A DNA stretch of 64,000 nucleotides, from positions 1,922,001 to 1,986,000 of the forward strand of contig CAVOTL010000005.1 of assembly GCA_963699345.1 (NCBI GenBank), given 5' to 3'. This DNA comes from Bog-756 sp963699345. GTDB taxonomy: Bacteria > Actinomycetota > Acidimicrobiia > Acidimicrobiales > RAAP-2. The notes under the pieces are model-generated. The model was not told the origin of the DNA and did no database searches. It worked only from the letters and a program-made list of their open reading frames with translations. Within the stretch, counting starts at the first letter, position 1. Each line of letters opens with the position of its first letter. This document shows positions 16,831-24,413 of the stretch, piece after piece. Made by a program: the position numbers and the translations under genes.

Positions 16831-17211
16831 TCAGGGGGTCAGCATGGCTGTGACCTGCGCCAGGTCGAAGTAGTCCCGCCACGCGCAGATCTTGCCGTCC
16901 CGGAGCTCGAAGGTACCCATGACCGGGAGGGGTGCCTTTCTGCCGTCCATGGTGAACGTGTCGATCCGCTCGGTCAGGACCACACCGTCCGCCACGGCCA
17001 GGTGCCGGATCTCGACGGTCGTGCCGGCGAACATGCCGAAGAATCCGTCCAGGAACGCGCGGGCCGCCTCCAGGCCCACGGCGGGATCCATGGGGATGTT
17101 GTGGTACACCACGTCATCGGTCATGAGCGACACCATGGCCTCGGTGTCGTGGGCTTCGAGCGCCGCCATGCAGGCCCGCACCGTCCGTTCGGCAGCTTCA
17201 TCGTCTGTCAT
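16831..17211 (-). CDS. Limonene-1,2-epoxide hydrolase-like protein (NTF2 fold)
   Basis: A 126-residue NTF2-like protein. The active-site pattern of limonene epoxide hydrolase is present: Tyr36-x-Asn38 (VVYHNIPMDP), Arg82-x-Asp84 (LTERIDTF) and the WRDYFD segment at 111-116. These correspond to the water-positioning Tyr/Asn and the Asp-Arg-Asp triad that opens epoxides in a one-step mechanism. A real hydrolase of small epoxides is therefore likely, not just a SnoaL-like orphan. ATG 17211 is preceded by GGAGGAGG. No terpene genes are adjacent. Confidence 0.8.
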   Translation of the reverse strand: MTDDEAAERTVRACMAALEAHDTEAMVSLMTDDVVYHNIPMDPAVGLEAARAFLDGFFGMFAGTTVEIRHLAVADGVVLTERIDTFTMDGRKAPLPVMGTFELRDGKICAWRDYFDLAQVTAMLTP

Positions 17212-17385
17212 GGCCAGCCTCCTCCACTCGGTGCTCCGCCGAGGCTAGCCAACCCCCTGACCTGACCGCGGAGCCGGGTCGCTCCCGGACCCCGTCGGTA
17301 ACGCCAGCGCCGTCCGCGACGTTCATCACTCCGTAGGTTGGCGTGCTCCGGCCCGTTCGGCACGGGCGGGCGAAGGAGGTACCCG

Positions 17386-17835
17386 ATGATCCGTACCAGG
17401 TTGGCGAAGTTCGGATGTGCGGCGGCGGTCGGGGTGTCGTTGCTCGGGGTGACCACCGTGGCCGCGGCACCCGACGCCGTGGCCAAGGCGACCCCACCCT
17501 CCCTGATCGTCCTGACCAACTCGAGCAGTGGCTCGACGGTCGTGGCGGTCAAGGGTGACATCGTCCGGGTGAAGCTCACGGCGACCGCCGGCATCCACTG
17601 GACCGAGGCGTCGGTGGTGCCGGGAACGTCGGTGCCGCCCCTGGTGAAGACCTCGGGCGGTGTCACATCGACGGGTTCGTCGGTCACCAACTTCAAGGTC
17701 GTGGGGTACGGCTCGGCCCAGCTCGAGGCCATCGGGACACCGACCTGCGCCCCGTCGATCTGTCCGACCTACGTCGTGCTGTGGGAGGCCACGGTGGACG
17801 TGCCGGTGGTCGACCCCCCGCCCCCGTCGACCTGA
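17386..17835 (+). CDS. Exported small beta-rich protein, possibly chagasin/I42-like
   Basis: A 149-residue protein with a Sec signal peptide (residues 1-33, AxA-type cleavage near AVAKA). The start ATG 17386 has AGGAGGT six bases upstream. The mature part is beta-rich: a GSTVVAVKGDIVRVKLT strand pair, a TAGIHWTEASVV loop, and a late FKVVGYGSAQLEAIG strand before a C-terminal LWEATVDVPV strand. This order recalls chagasin-type (I42) cysteine-protease inhibitors, but the canonical NPTTG and RPF/W loops are not clear, so I keep that as a weak possibility. Two cysteines near the C-terminus could form a disulfide. Confidence 0.6.
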   Translation: MIRTRLAKFGCAAAVGVSLLGVTTVAAAPDAVAKATPPSLIVLTNSSSGSTVVAVKGDIVRVKLTATAGIHWTEASVVPGTSVPPLVKTSGGVTSTGSSVTNFKVVGYGSAQLEAIGTPTCAPSICPTYVVLWEATVDVPVVDPPPPST

Positions 17836-17844
17836 TCGAGGCCT

Positions 17845-17861
17845 GACCCCGACCCGGGGTC
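17845..17861. terminator. Candidate bidirectional hairpin
   Basis: GACCCC-GACCC-GGGGTC gives a perfect 6-bp stem with a 5-base loop in the 51-bp gap between two convergent genes (stops at 17835 and 17887). No T tract. Confidence 0.45.
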
Positions 17862-17886
17862 CGGGAGGGGCGCCGCCCGGCCGGCG

Positions 17887-18522
17887 TCAGAGGCCGGGAA
17901 GGACCTCGCCGACCGGCGCCAGATCCTCGACCTCCCGCTTGGAGAGGTCGAGGTGGATGCCCCCCTCCACCCCGGTCACCGCGCCGATCGGGATGGCCAC
18001 CTGCTTTCGGCCCCACACGTGGCCCTCCTCGAGCAGGAGGTGGGTCACGTGGTGACTGGCGCGGTCGACCACCAGGCCACGGACCGACCCGATGGTCCCG
18101 TCCGTGGCGTGTACCGGCTCGCCGCGACGGACCTCCACCTCGTCGAGCGGGACCGTGTCGTAGGTGACGGTGGCGGGAACGTCACCGATGACGTCGGCGA
18201 GGCCGAAGTAGGGACGGACGAGCACCTCGCCGGCCTCGTAGTCCGCGTGTCCGCCGCTGGCGGGCAGGAACTGGCTCTCCTCGGCGAACTCGAGTGCCTC
18301 GAACTCGGCGGCAGTGAGGCGGAGGTCGACGCGATCGGCGGACGACGCCCCCACGGAGGCCAGGGGCACGAGGCGTCCGAGCCCCTCGCGGTGGGTCGGC
18401 TCCACGACGAGGTGGGTGACCTCCAGCGTGGTCGGGTCGAGGACGACTCGGATGACGTGTCCGCAGGCACCGTCCGTGCAGTGGGCTTCCACTCCGATGG
18501 TGAACCGTTGCTGGTCGGACAT
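17887..18522 (-). CDS. PRC-barrel domain protein
   Basis: A 211-residue cytoplasmic protein. The C-terminal half (RRGEPVHATDGTIGSVRGLVVDRASHH, HLLLEEGHVWGRKQVAIPIG) is a PRC-barrel. The N-terminal half (VEAHCTDGACGHVIRVVLD, THLVVEPTHREGLGRLVPL) looks like a second, diverged copy with two cysteines. PRC barrels occur in photosynthetic reaction centres, RimM and many actinobacterial stress proteins; here no partner is evident. The start ATG 18522 has GGAGCG upstream. It is divergent from the small helical protein at 18696. Confidence 0.8.
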   Translation of the reverse strand: MSDQQRFTIGVEAHCTDGACGHVIRVVLDPTTLEVTHLVVEPTHREGLGRLVPLASVGASSADRVDLRLTAAEFEALEFAEESQFLPASGGHADYEAGEVLVRPYFGLADVIGDVPATVTYDTVPLDEVEVRRGEPVHATDGTIGSVRGLVVDRASHHVTHLLLEEGHVWGRKQVAIPIGAVTGVEGGIHLDLSKREVEDLAPVGEVLPGL

Positions 18523-18695
18523 GCTCGCTCCGTTCGTGATGCGTCGCACCGCGGACCACCCGCCGTGAAGGCACCGTCGAGCCTGCCCGGCTCCGGGCCC
18601 GTCGGTCAAGGACACCGGGCGGAGACGGGCGCCCGGCCGTGGCGTGCCGGACCAGGAGCCGCGCCCTGGGGCTGCCTGCGTGGCACGATTACCCC

Positions 18696-19100
18696 ATGAG
18701 CGAGGCACGTGAGGCTTTCGTCTCCTGGGAGCGGGTGTCCGACTGGTTCCGGAGGTCGGCCGGACTGTTCGAGGCACTGAGCGCCAACTGCGGGCTCCTC
18801 GAGTCGATCGTCGGGGGCGACCCCTCGGTCAACCTGGAAGGGGCCAGGAGGCTGGGCGAGCAGTCCCGCCGGGTCGAGCTGGCGCTGCTCGAGGACCCGT
18901 GTCCCGACCCCTGGGGAGCGCGACAGCTGGACTCCGTCGTCTCGACGCTGGTCGAGGTGGCGCACGACGTGGTCCAGGCCTTCGGCGATCCCGGTGGCGC
19001 GGAGCTGACGCTGCTCAGTGCCAAGGTGGCGAGCGCTCGGCGGGCGGTGACCGAACTCCAGCGCCTGGCCCAGCGCCTGTCGACCGACACCGCTCCCTGA
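18696..19100 (+). CDS. Small helical protein, paralogue of the convergent gene at 19147-19578
   Basis: A 134-residue soluble, helix-rich protein of unknown family. The central block ELALLEDPCPDPWGARQLD, then VVSTLVEVAHDVVQAFGDP, is shared with the convergent gene downstream (PCPDxW, VExxxxxVQAxGDP). The remainder is lower in similarity but of the same length. The ATG at 18696 comes soon after CACGATTACCCC, with no strong Shine-Dalgarno. The function is unknown; the conserved Cys-Pro-Asp-x-Trp stretch is the most specific landmark. Confidence 0.7.
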   Translation: MSEAREAFVSWERVSDWFRRSAGLFEALSANCGLLESIVGGDPSVNLEGARRLGEQSRRVELALLEDPCPDPWGARQLDSVVSTLVEVAHDVVQAFGDPGGAELTLLSAKVASARRAVTELQRLAQRLSTDTAP

Positions 19101-19103
19101 TCC

Positions 19104-19146
19104 GGGGCCCGGAGCGGGCCCCACCCCGACCGACCTGCGGGTCGGG
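19104..19146. terminator. Two hairpins between convergent paralogues
   Basis: GGGGCCCG-GAG-CGGGCCCC (19104-19122) is a perfect 8-bp stem with a 3-base loop. CCCGACC (19125-19131) pairs with GGTCGGG (19140-19146), ending next to the stop of the minus-strand gene. The two stems fill the convergent gap and could terminate each transcript. Confidence 0.5.
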
Positions 19147-19578
19147 TCAGCCGCGGACGGCCTTGGCGACGTGGTCGGCGAGGTCCTTCAGGTTGGCGAG
19201 GAGGTCGACGGCGACGTCCGTCTCCTGGTGGAGGTCACCGTGGATGGCCGCCGGGTCACCGTCGGCCTGGACGATCTCCTGGCCGATCTCGACGAAGACG
19301 CCGACCACGTCGAGCATGTACTCGCCGTTCCAACGGTCCGGGCAGGGATGGGTGAGGAGCCAGAGTTCGGAGTCGGCCAGGAGCCCGCTGAGGGACTGGG
19401 CGATCCTCATGTTCGACTCGGGACGCCCCACGAGCATGGACCGGATGATGCTGACGCACGTTTCGAAGTTCTCGATGACCACCGAGGCGTCCTCGTACCA
19501 GTTGTCGAGCGCCACCAGGCGGGACCTCGACCTCCCGCCCGCCGACTTCCGTACGCGTCTGTGGATTCCGTCGCTCAT
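19147..19578 (-). CDS. Small helical protein, paralogue of 18696-19100
   Basis: A 143-residue soluble protein. It opens with a very basic stretch (RRVRKSAGGRSRSRL) and then shows helical heptads. The block LWLLTHPCPDRWNGEYMLD, then VEIGQEIVQADGDP, aligns with the convergent neighbour. The ATG at 19578 has AAGGGG about seven bases upstream. The gene lies 134 bp downstream of the stop of the frameshifted YbhN-type gene in the same direction. Function unknown; the basic N-terminus could bind nucleic acid or anionic surfaces. Confidence 0.7.
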   Translation of the reverse strand: MSDGIHRRVRKSAGGRSRSRLVALDNWYEDASVVIENFETCVSIIRSMLVGRPESNMRIAQSLSGLLADSELWLLTHPCPDRWNGEYMLDVVGVFVEIGQEIVQADGDPAAIHGDLHQETDVAVDLLANLKDLADHVAKAVRG

Positions 19579-19712
19579 GCTGCTGCCCCTTTCGCCCGAA
19601 GCAAGGATAGGGGCCATCGGCAACGGATATACATCGCCTGGATCGAGAGCGCGACGATTTCCATGGTCAGTGTCCCGAGGAGCTCCGGTCGCCGGACGGG
19701 TGGAGCCCGGTG

Positions 19713-20790
19713 CTACGCCACCGGTTCGATCCGGTTCGAGCGGAAGAGGACGCCGGCGATCACCCACCCGACGGCGATGACCAGCCAGAAGCTCACGATC
19801 CGGAACACGAGGACGGCGGCCAGGGCGTGGGGGCCGTGCATGCCGGCGAGGACGAGCGCGGCGGCCAGGGCGAGTTCGACGACGCCCACCCCGCCCGGGG
19901 TGAGCGGGAGGAGGGCGGCTCCCGTCCCGACCGCGTAGGCGAGCAGGATCCCGTGCCAGGGGACGTCCCCGCCGGTGGCGAGGATGGAGAAGACCAGGCA
20001 GAGGGCGTTGCCGAACCAGTTCCACAGCGAGAGCAACCCGACGTGGAAGTAGGACGACGGGGACATGCGGACGGTGGCGAGGTCGTCGAGGAATGCGTCG
20101 ACCGGTAGGGCCGAGGCCCACTCGTCGGCCGACCGGCGGGCGAGCCGGCCGACCAGGGCCCACGCCGACAGGACGACTCGTCCGACCGCGGCCCGCGCCC
20201 GGCTGTTGCGGAGCGCGACGAGGACCGCCACGAGCGGGACGATCGCCACCACCGCGCTCGGCGAGTCCGATGACGGCGGTGGTGGTGTTGCCACTGGACA
20301 GGGCGCCCACGGCCAGCACCACGCCGAGCGTGAAGGTGGAGACGACCCACGAGATCCCGAGGGTCCAGCTCGTCGTCGCCGAATCGGCGCCGAGCCGCCG
20401 GAACTGGGTGTAGGCGTAGCCGACCGAGGCGGGGGGCCCGGCGATGGGAAGGGACAGCGAGACCGCGTTGGCCGCATAGGTGACCGCCAGGGTCGAGGTG
20501 AGCCGCATCCGGACGCCGTTGACCCGGAACAGGTGGCGCTGCATCCGGGCGAACGCCCCCATCGACGTGGCTTCGGCCAGGAGAGCCGGGGGGATCCAGA
20601 TCCAACGCAGGTGCCCGAACGTCGCGAACGCCTCGGCGAGCACGGAGTGCCCGGCGATGGCCAGCGCCCCGATGCCCAGCGCGACGATCAGGAGTCCGGC
20701 GATCCCACGGAGGTGACGGCGGGAGCCGGACCGGGGGTACCAGTTCGGAGGCGCCACGGGCTCCGGCTGCTCGTCCCCCGCGGTCTGCAC
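19713..20790 (-). pseudogene. YbhN/UPF0104-type (LPG synthase-like) membrane protein, apparent frameshift
   Basis: An integral membrane protein of the YbhN/AglD/MprF-flippase-like family is encoded in two frames. Residues 1-177 read from GTG 20790 to TTTAVIGLA (codon at 20260-20262). The reading then continues one base out of phase as SAVVAIVPLVAVLVAL and on to FRSNRIEPVA at 19713. One extra base near 20259 (or loss of two) explains the break. Together the halves give about 355 residues with seven or eight membrane segments and the typical PLTPGGVGVVELAL motif near the C-terminus. It is either a decaying gene or an assembly error; intact coding character on both sides favours a recent event or an error. 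Confidence 0.75.
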
Positions 20791-20875
20791 CCCCCAATGG
20801 TCCCCTATCGGCGGCGTCCGGGTCGATCGCTCCGGTCCGTCGCCGATCTGCGGCGGTGACCCGCGAACCGGGACG

Positions 20876-23521
20876 TCAGGTGCCGGTGCCGACGAGGGTA
20901 ACCGTCACCTGGCCACCACCGTTCGACTTGAAGACGTAGGTCTCCGTGTCCTCGCCCCGGGTCGTGGGTTGGAACGTCACCTGCTGGTCCAGGTACGTCC
21001 CGGGATCGAGGGTGGTCCCTTCGGGCATGGGCAGGTCGGTGGAGAACTCCCCGCTCGGCGCGATCGCCCGGGTGATGATGAGAGCGACCGTTCCGCTGTT
21101 GCCCACCTGGAAGGTGACGTTCTCGCTCTGCCCCACCGGGACGGCACCGGCGTCCACGGTGGTGGCGCTCACCGCCAGCTGACGGCTGCCGGTGACCGCG
21201 GACCCCGTCGCCGGAAGCGTCACCGAGCCCTGGTCGGTGGTGAGGGTGAGTGCCGAGGCGTAGTTGCCCGCCACCGCCGGATCGAACCGCACGGACACCG
21301 TGACCGACTGCTGGGGGGCGAGCACGGTGCCCGTGGCCGGCGCGCCGGACACCGTGAAGGGACCGCCCGGAAGGGTGACGCCGGTGATGGTCTCGGGCCG
21401 GTCCCAGGAGTTGGACACCGTGGCCGTGAGGGCCTTGCCCCCTGCTCCCGTCCGCACGGAGCCGTAGGAGAGGGGCTCGGAGGAGTGCAGGAGACCGGGA
21501 GCGGTGCCGTACCCGGAGAGGGGAACGGTCTGGTTCCCTGCGGTCGTGGGCAGCGAGATGTCGGCGATGACCGCGCCGGGGCCGGTCGGGGTGAAGGTGA
21601 CCCGGACGGGGACGCGCTCCCCGGCCCGGATCCGGGTGCCGGTCGGGGGCGACGAGACGGTGAAGGCGCCGGCCGGTACCGCCTCGGCGCCGGCCGGCGG
21701 AATCGTCGAGGGTCCCGCCGTGGCCCCGTCCGGCGCGGTCGTGGATGTCGTGGTGGTCTGGCCGGTCGCCGCCACCACCGGGCTCGACGTGGCCTGGTAG
21801 CCGCTGACCGTCGCCGGGCCGGTCACGGTCATGGACTGGGGGACGGTCGCCGTCACGGTCACGGTGCGACTCGAGCCGACGGGCACCGATCCGAAGTCGA
21901 CCGGCGAGGCCGTCACCGCCGTCTTCGTCGACGTCCCGAACTCGATCAGGCGCCCCTGGCGGGTGCCGACGAGGATGCGACCGTTCCACGCGGTGGGTAC
22001 GGAGAACTTGGAGGCCGTGCCGATGGGCGCCGACCACAGCAGGGGGAGGACACCGTTGGACGGGATGGCGCCGTAGGCCCGCAGCTGGGCCTGGGTCCCG
22101 CTCGGTCCACTGCTGAAGACGACCCAGACCACCGCGCTGCCCGCGGTCGTCCCGTTGCTCGTGACCATGGGGGAACCCGAGGTGTACCCGAACGATCCGG
22201 AGCTGGTCCCCGCCGATGTCAGCTGGGGGACGCCCTGGGCGTTCACGCCGTAGGACAGGGCGCGCAGGTAGCCGCCCCCGGCGCTCTCGAGCACGTAGAC
22301 CCAGCCACCCTGGCCGCCGTAGGCGGCCGGGTGCCCCCACACGCCACCGTACGGTCCGAGTTCCTGGAGCACGGCGTCACCGCCGGACGGCCCCTGTTGG
22401 AAACCGCCCATGTCGGCGGCGTCGAGGAGGAAGATCCTGCCGTCCTTGCCCACCTGGACCAGGAGTTGCGGGTGGGCCGGCGTGCCGAAGTAGGCGGACG
22501 GGAGCGCGACCGGACCGCCCGACCCGAAGTCGTTGTCGTTGGCGTCGAGGTTGGCCGCGTCCGATGGCGCGAAGAACTGCGTGGGGGTGAGGACACCGCC
22601 GGATCCGACGGTCAACCCGATGACGGACTCCGACAGGGTGGCCGGCGGATGGCCCGAGGCGGCCGGCTGGGGTGACACGCCGTTGCCGGTCGCCAGGACG
22701 ATGTTGTCGGGCCCGAGTGACACGAGCCCCGATCCGCTCTGCCAGATGCCGGCCTGTGAGTTCTGGTCGGTGCCGATGCCCGACTCGTCGCTCCACATCG
22801 TGGTGACGGCATGGGTGCTCGTGCTGACTCCCACCACGATGCCCCGGTACGGCGTGTCGTCGCAGTCGGAGGCGAATGCCGCGTAGACCGTCCCTCCGAG
22901 GAGGAGCAGACCCGGTCGCTGCTGTGAGTAGGACACGTTGAAGGGCACGCCGGGGGTGTTGGACGGCGTCCCGGTGATCGGGACGGGATACCCGGACACC
23001 TCGGCGCCGGTCGCGGCGTCGACGGCCTGGAGGTACCACTGGGCACTGGTCAGGCCCCCGGATCCCTCGAGGCGGGTGGTGAGGTAGACGATCCCCGTGT
23101 TGGGGTCCTCGACCGGGGTGGATGTCGAGCCGATGTACGGCGTGAGGTCCGAGCAGTGGATCGTCTTGGCCTTGAACGGCTGCCCGAAGCTGCGCCGCCA
23201 CACGATCGCTCCCGTCGTGGCGTTCACCCCGTAGGCGTTCGCCTCCTCGGTGGTCACGATGGCCGTGCCGCCGACGACGAGGGGCTGGGCGTAGATGGCG
23301 CCGGTCAGCTTGGTGGAGAAGATCTTGCCGAACGACGCGGACTGCACGGCGGCGGGCGTCAGGGCCGATTCCGACGGGTCCCAGCCGGTCCGGAGATTCG
23401 AGTACCCCGCCGTCGTCACGTCGGGAGGTCCGGTGGCGAGCGCGTCCACGATCGGAACGGTCACGCCCGCCAGAACCACGACGGCCGCCACGAGTCCCAC
23501 CGCCATCCGACCTCGTCGCAT
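20876..23521 (-). CDS. Secreted PQQ-like beta-propeller protein with ASH/choice-of-anchor D repeats
   Basis: An 881-residue exported protein. Residues 1-28 form a signal peptide (MRRGRMAVGLVAAVVVLAG). Residues 40-560 resemble a PQQ-like beta propeller (YAQPLVVGGTAIVTTEEANA, GVNATTGAIVWRRSFG, WYLQAVDAATGAE). From about 565 on there are three or four Ig-like ASH/choice-of-anchor D modules (VDFGSVPVGSSRTVTVTATV; VRFDPAVAGNYASALTLTTD; VDAGAVPVGQSENVTFQVGN). It starts at ATG 23521 after GGGGGAA. It is probably a cell-surface or extracellular protein. The TasA/CalY-like gene ends 93 bp upstream of its start, so the two are likely co-transcribed. Confidence 0.8.
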   Translation of the reverse strand: MRRGRMAVGLVAAVVVLAGVTVPIVDALATGPPDVTTAGYSNLRTGWDPSESALTPAAVQSASFGKIFSTKLTGAIYAQPLVVGGTAIVTTEEANAYGVNATTGAIVWRRSFGQPFKAKTIHCSDLTPYIGSTSTPVEDPNTGIVYLTTRLEGSGGLTSAQWYLQAVDAATGAEVSGYPVPITGTPSNTPGVPFNVSYSQQRPGLLLLGGTVYAAFASDCDDTPYRGIVVGVSTSTHAVTTMWSDESGIGTDQNSQAGIWQSGSGLVSLGPDNIVLATGNGVSPQPAASGHPPATLSESVIGLTVGSGGVLTPTQFFAPSDAANLDANDNDFGSGGPVALPSAYFGTPAHPQLLVQVGKDGRIFLLDAADMGGFQQGPSGGDAVLQELGPYGGVWGHPAAYGGQGGWVYVLESAGGGYLRALSYGVNAQGVPQLTSAGTSSGSFGYTSGSPMVTSNGTTAGSAVVWVVFSSGPSGTQAQLRAYGAIPSNGVLPLLWSAPIGTASKFSVPTAWNGRILVGTRQGRLIEFGTSTKTAVTASPVDFGSVPVGSSRTVTVTATVPQSMTVTGPATVSGYQATSSPVVAATGQTTTTSTTAPDGATAGPSTIPPAGAEAVPAGAFTVSSPPTGTRIRAGERVPVRVTFTPTGPGAVIADISLPTTAGNQTVPLSGYGTAPGLLHSSEPLSYGSVRTGAGGKALTATVSNSWDRPETITGVTLPGGPFTVSGAPATGTVLAPQQSVTVSVRFDPAVAGNYASALTLTTDQGSVTLPATGSAVTGSRQLAVSATTVDAGAVPVGQSENVTFQVGNSGTVALIITRAIAPSGEFSTDLPMPEGTTLDPGTYLDQQVTFQPTTRGEDTETYVFKSNGGGQVTVTLVGTGT

Positions 23522-23614
23522 ACCGCTTTCCCCCTGCCTGCTCCCTCCAGAACGGTAGCAAAGCGGATCGTCGTTCTTCAATAGCCGGGGACCTGGCCGC
23601 CCCGACCCCATCGG

Positions 23615-24292
23615 CTACCGGTTGGTGGGAGTGCCCGTCCGCTGCTTCTCGGTGAAGAGATACTTGAGCGCCACGGTCAGGCCCTGGACGGTCGGCGCCG
23701 GCGGGATGCCGTTGACGGACTTCTCGGTGGCCGCGAGGCCGAGGGACACCCGCAGGTGGGCCACCTGACCCGTGGTCGCCACCAGGGCGGGGATGTTGGA
23801 GAGGGCCACCCCGGTGGACATCCCGCTCACCCGGGTCGACGCGAGGATCGTCGTCGTCGCGCCCGTGCAGCTGCCGGTGGCGAGGGTCCAGGCCACCGGG
23901 CACTTCGTGACGGCCACGGTCAGTCCCTCGCCGGCGATGGAGCCGTTCACGAGGGCGTTGGACGGCGCGCCGGTGACCGCCAGGGTCATGCCGGCCGCGG
24001 ACGCCAGGGTGCCGGTGTTGTTCAGGTCGACGAAGACGTTGTCGGTGTCGCCCGGGGCCATCTTGCCCGTGAAGTTGCTGAAGCCGACACCGACGTCCTT
24101 GGACAGCGTGAGGTCGAGTGTCCCCGAGGAGACGCTCTCGGCAGCGCTCGCCCTGGCCGACAGCCCGGCATAGACACCCGCTCCGGCCAGGAGTCCGACC
24201 GAGGCGAGGACGAGTCCGGACACGATCAGGCGACCGTGGTGGGGGGTCCCTGCCGCCGACGTGTCGGCCTCGACGGCCCCCCTGATCGGCAC
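23615..24292 (-). CDS. TasA/CalY (camelysin)-like secreted protein
   Basis: A 225-residue protein. A hydrophobic segment at residues 22-48 (LIVSGLVLASVGLLAGAGVY) precedes the mature start. The following region SGTLDLTLSKDVGVGFSNF, then GDTDNVFVDLNNTGTLASA, has the pattern of the TasA/camelysin family, whose members form biofilm fibres or act as surface proteins. In firmicutes these are cleaved by SipW; no SipW-like peptidase is seen here. Two cysteines (VTKCPVAW and GSCTGATT) may pair. The start is GTG 24292; no upstream alternative is better. It is likely in one transcript with the PQQ-like protein downstream. Confidence 0.65.
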   Translation of the reverse strand: MPIRGAVEADTSAAGTPHHGRLIVSGLVLASVGLLAGAGVYAGLSARASAAESVSSGTLDLTLSKDVGVGFSNFTGKMAPGDTDNVFVDLNNTGTLASAAGMTLAVTGAPSNALVNGSIAGEGLTVAVTKCPVAWTLATGSCTGATTTILASTRVSGMSTGVALSNIPALVATTGQVAHLRVSLGLAATEKSVNGIPPAPTVQGLTVALKYLFTEKQRTGTPTNR

Positions 24293-24413
24293 GGCTCCGC
24301 CGGGGGACGGTGGGGTCCGGCATCGAGGGTTGCACCATGAATGTCTCGGCTGGAACGCCTGATTACTTGAACGCCCCAGGGCGTGGTACCGCGGTCGGAC
24401 GGTGGGAGGGGCC

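Noticed and set aside
20259..20259. Programmed ribosomal frameshifting in the YbhN-type gene.
   Set aside because: There is no slippery heptamer or downstream stimulatory structure at the break, and family members are single-frame, so an indel or error is more likely.
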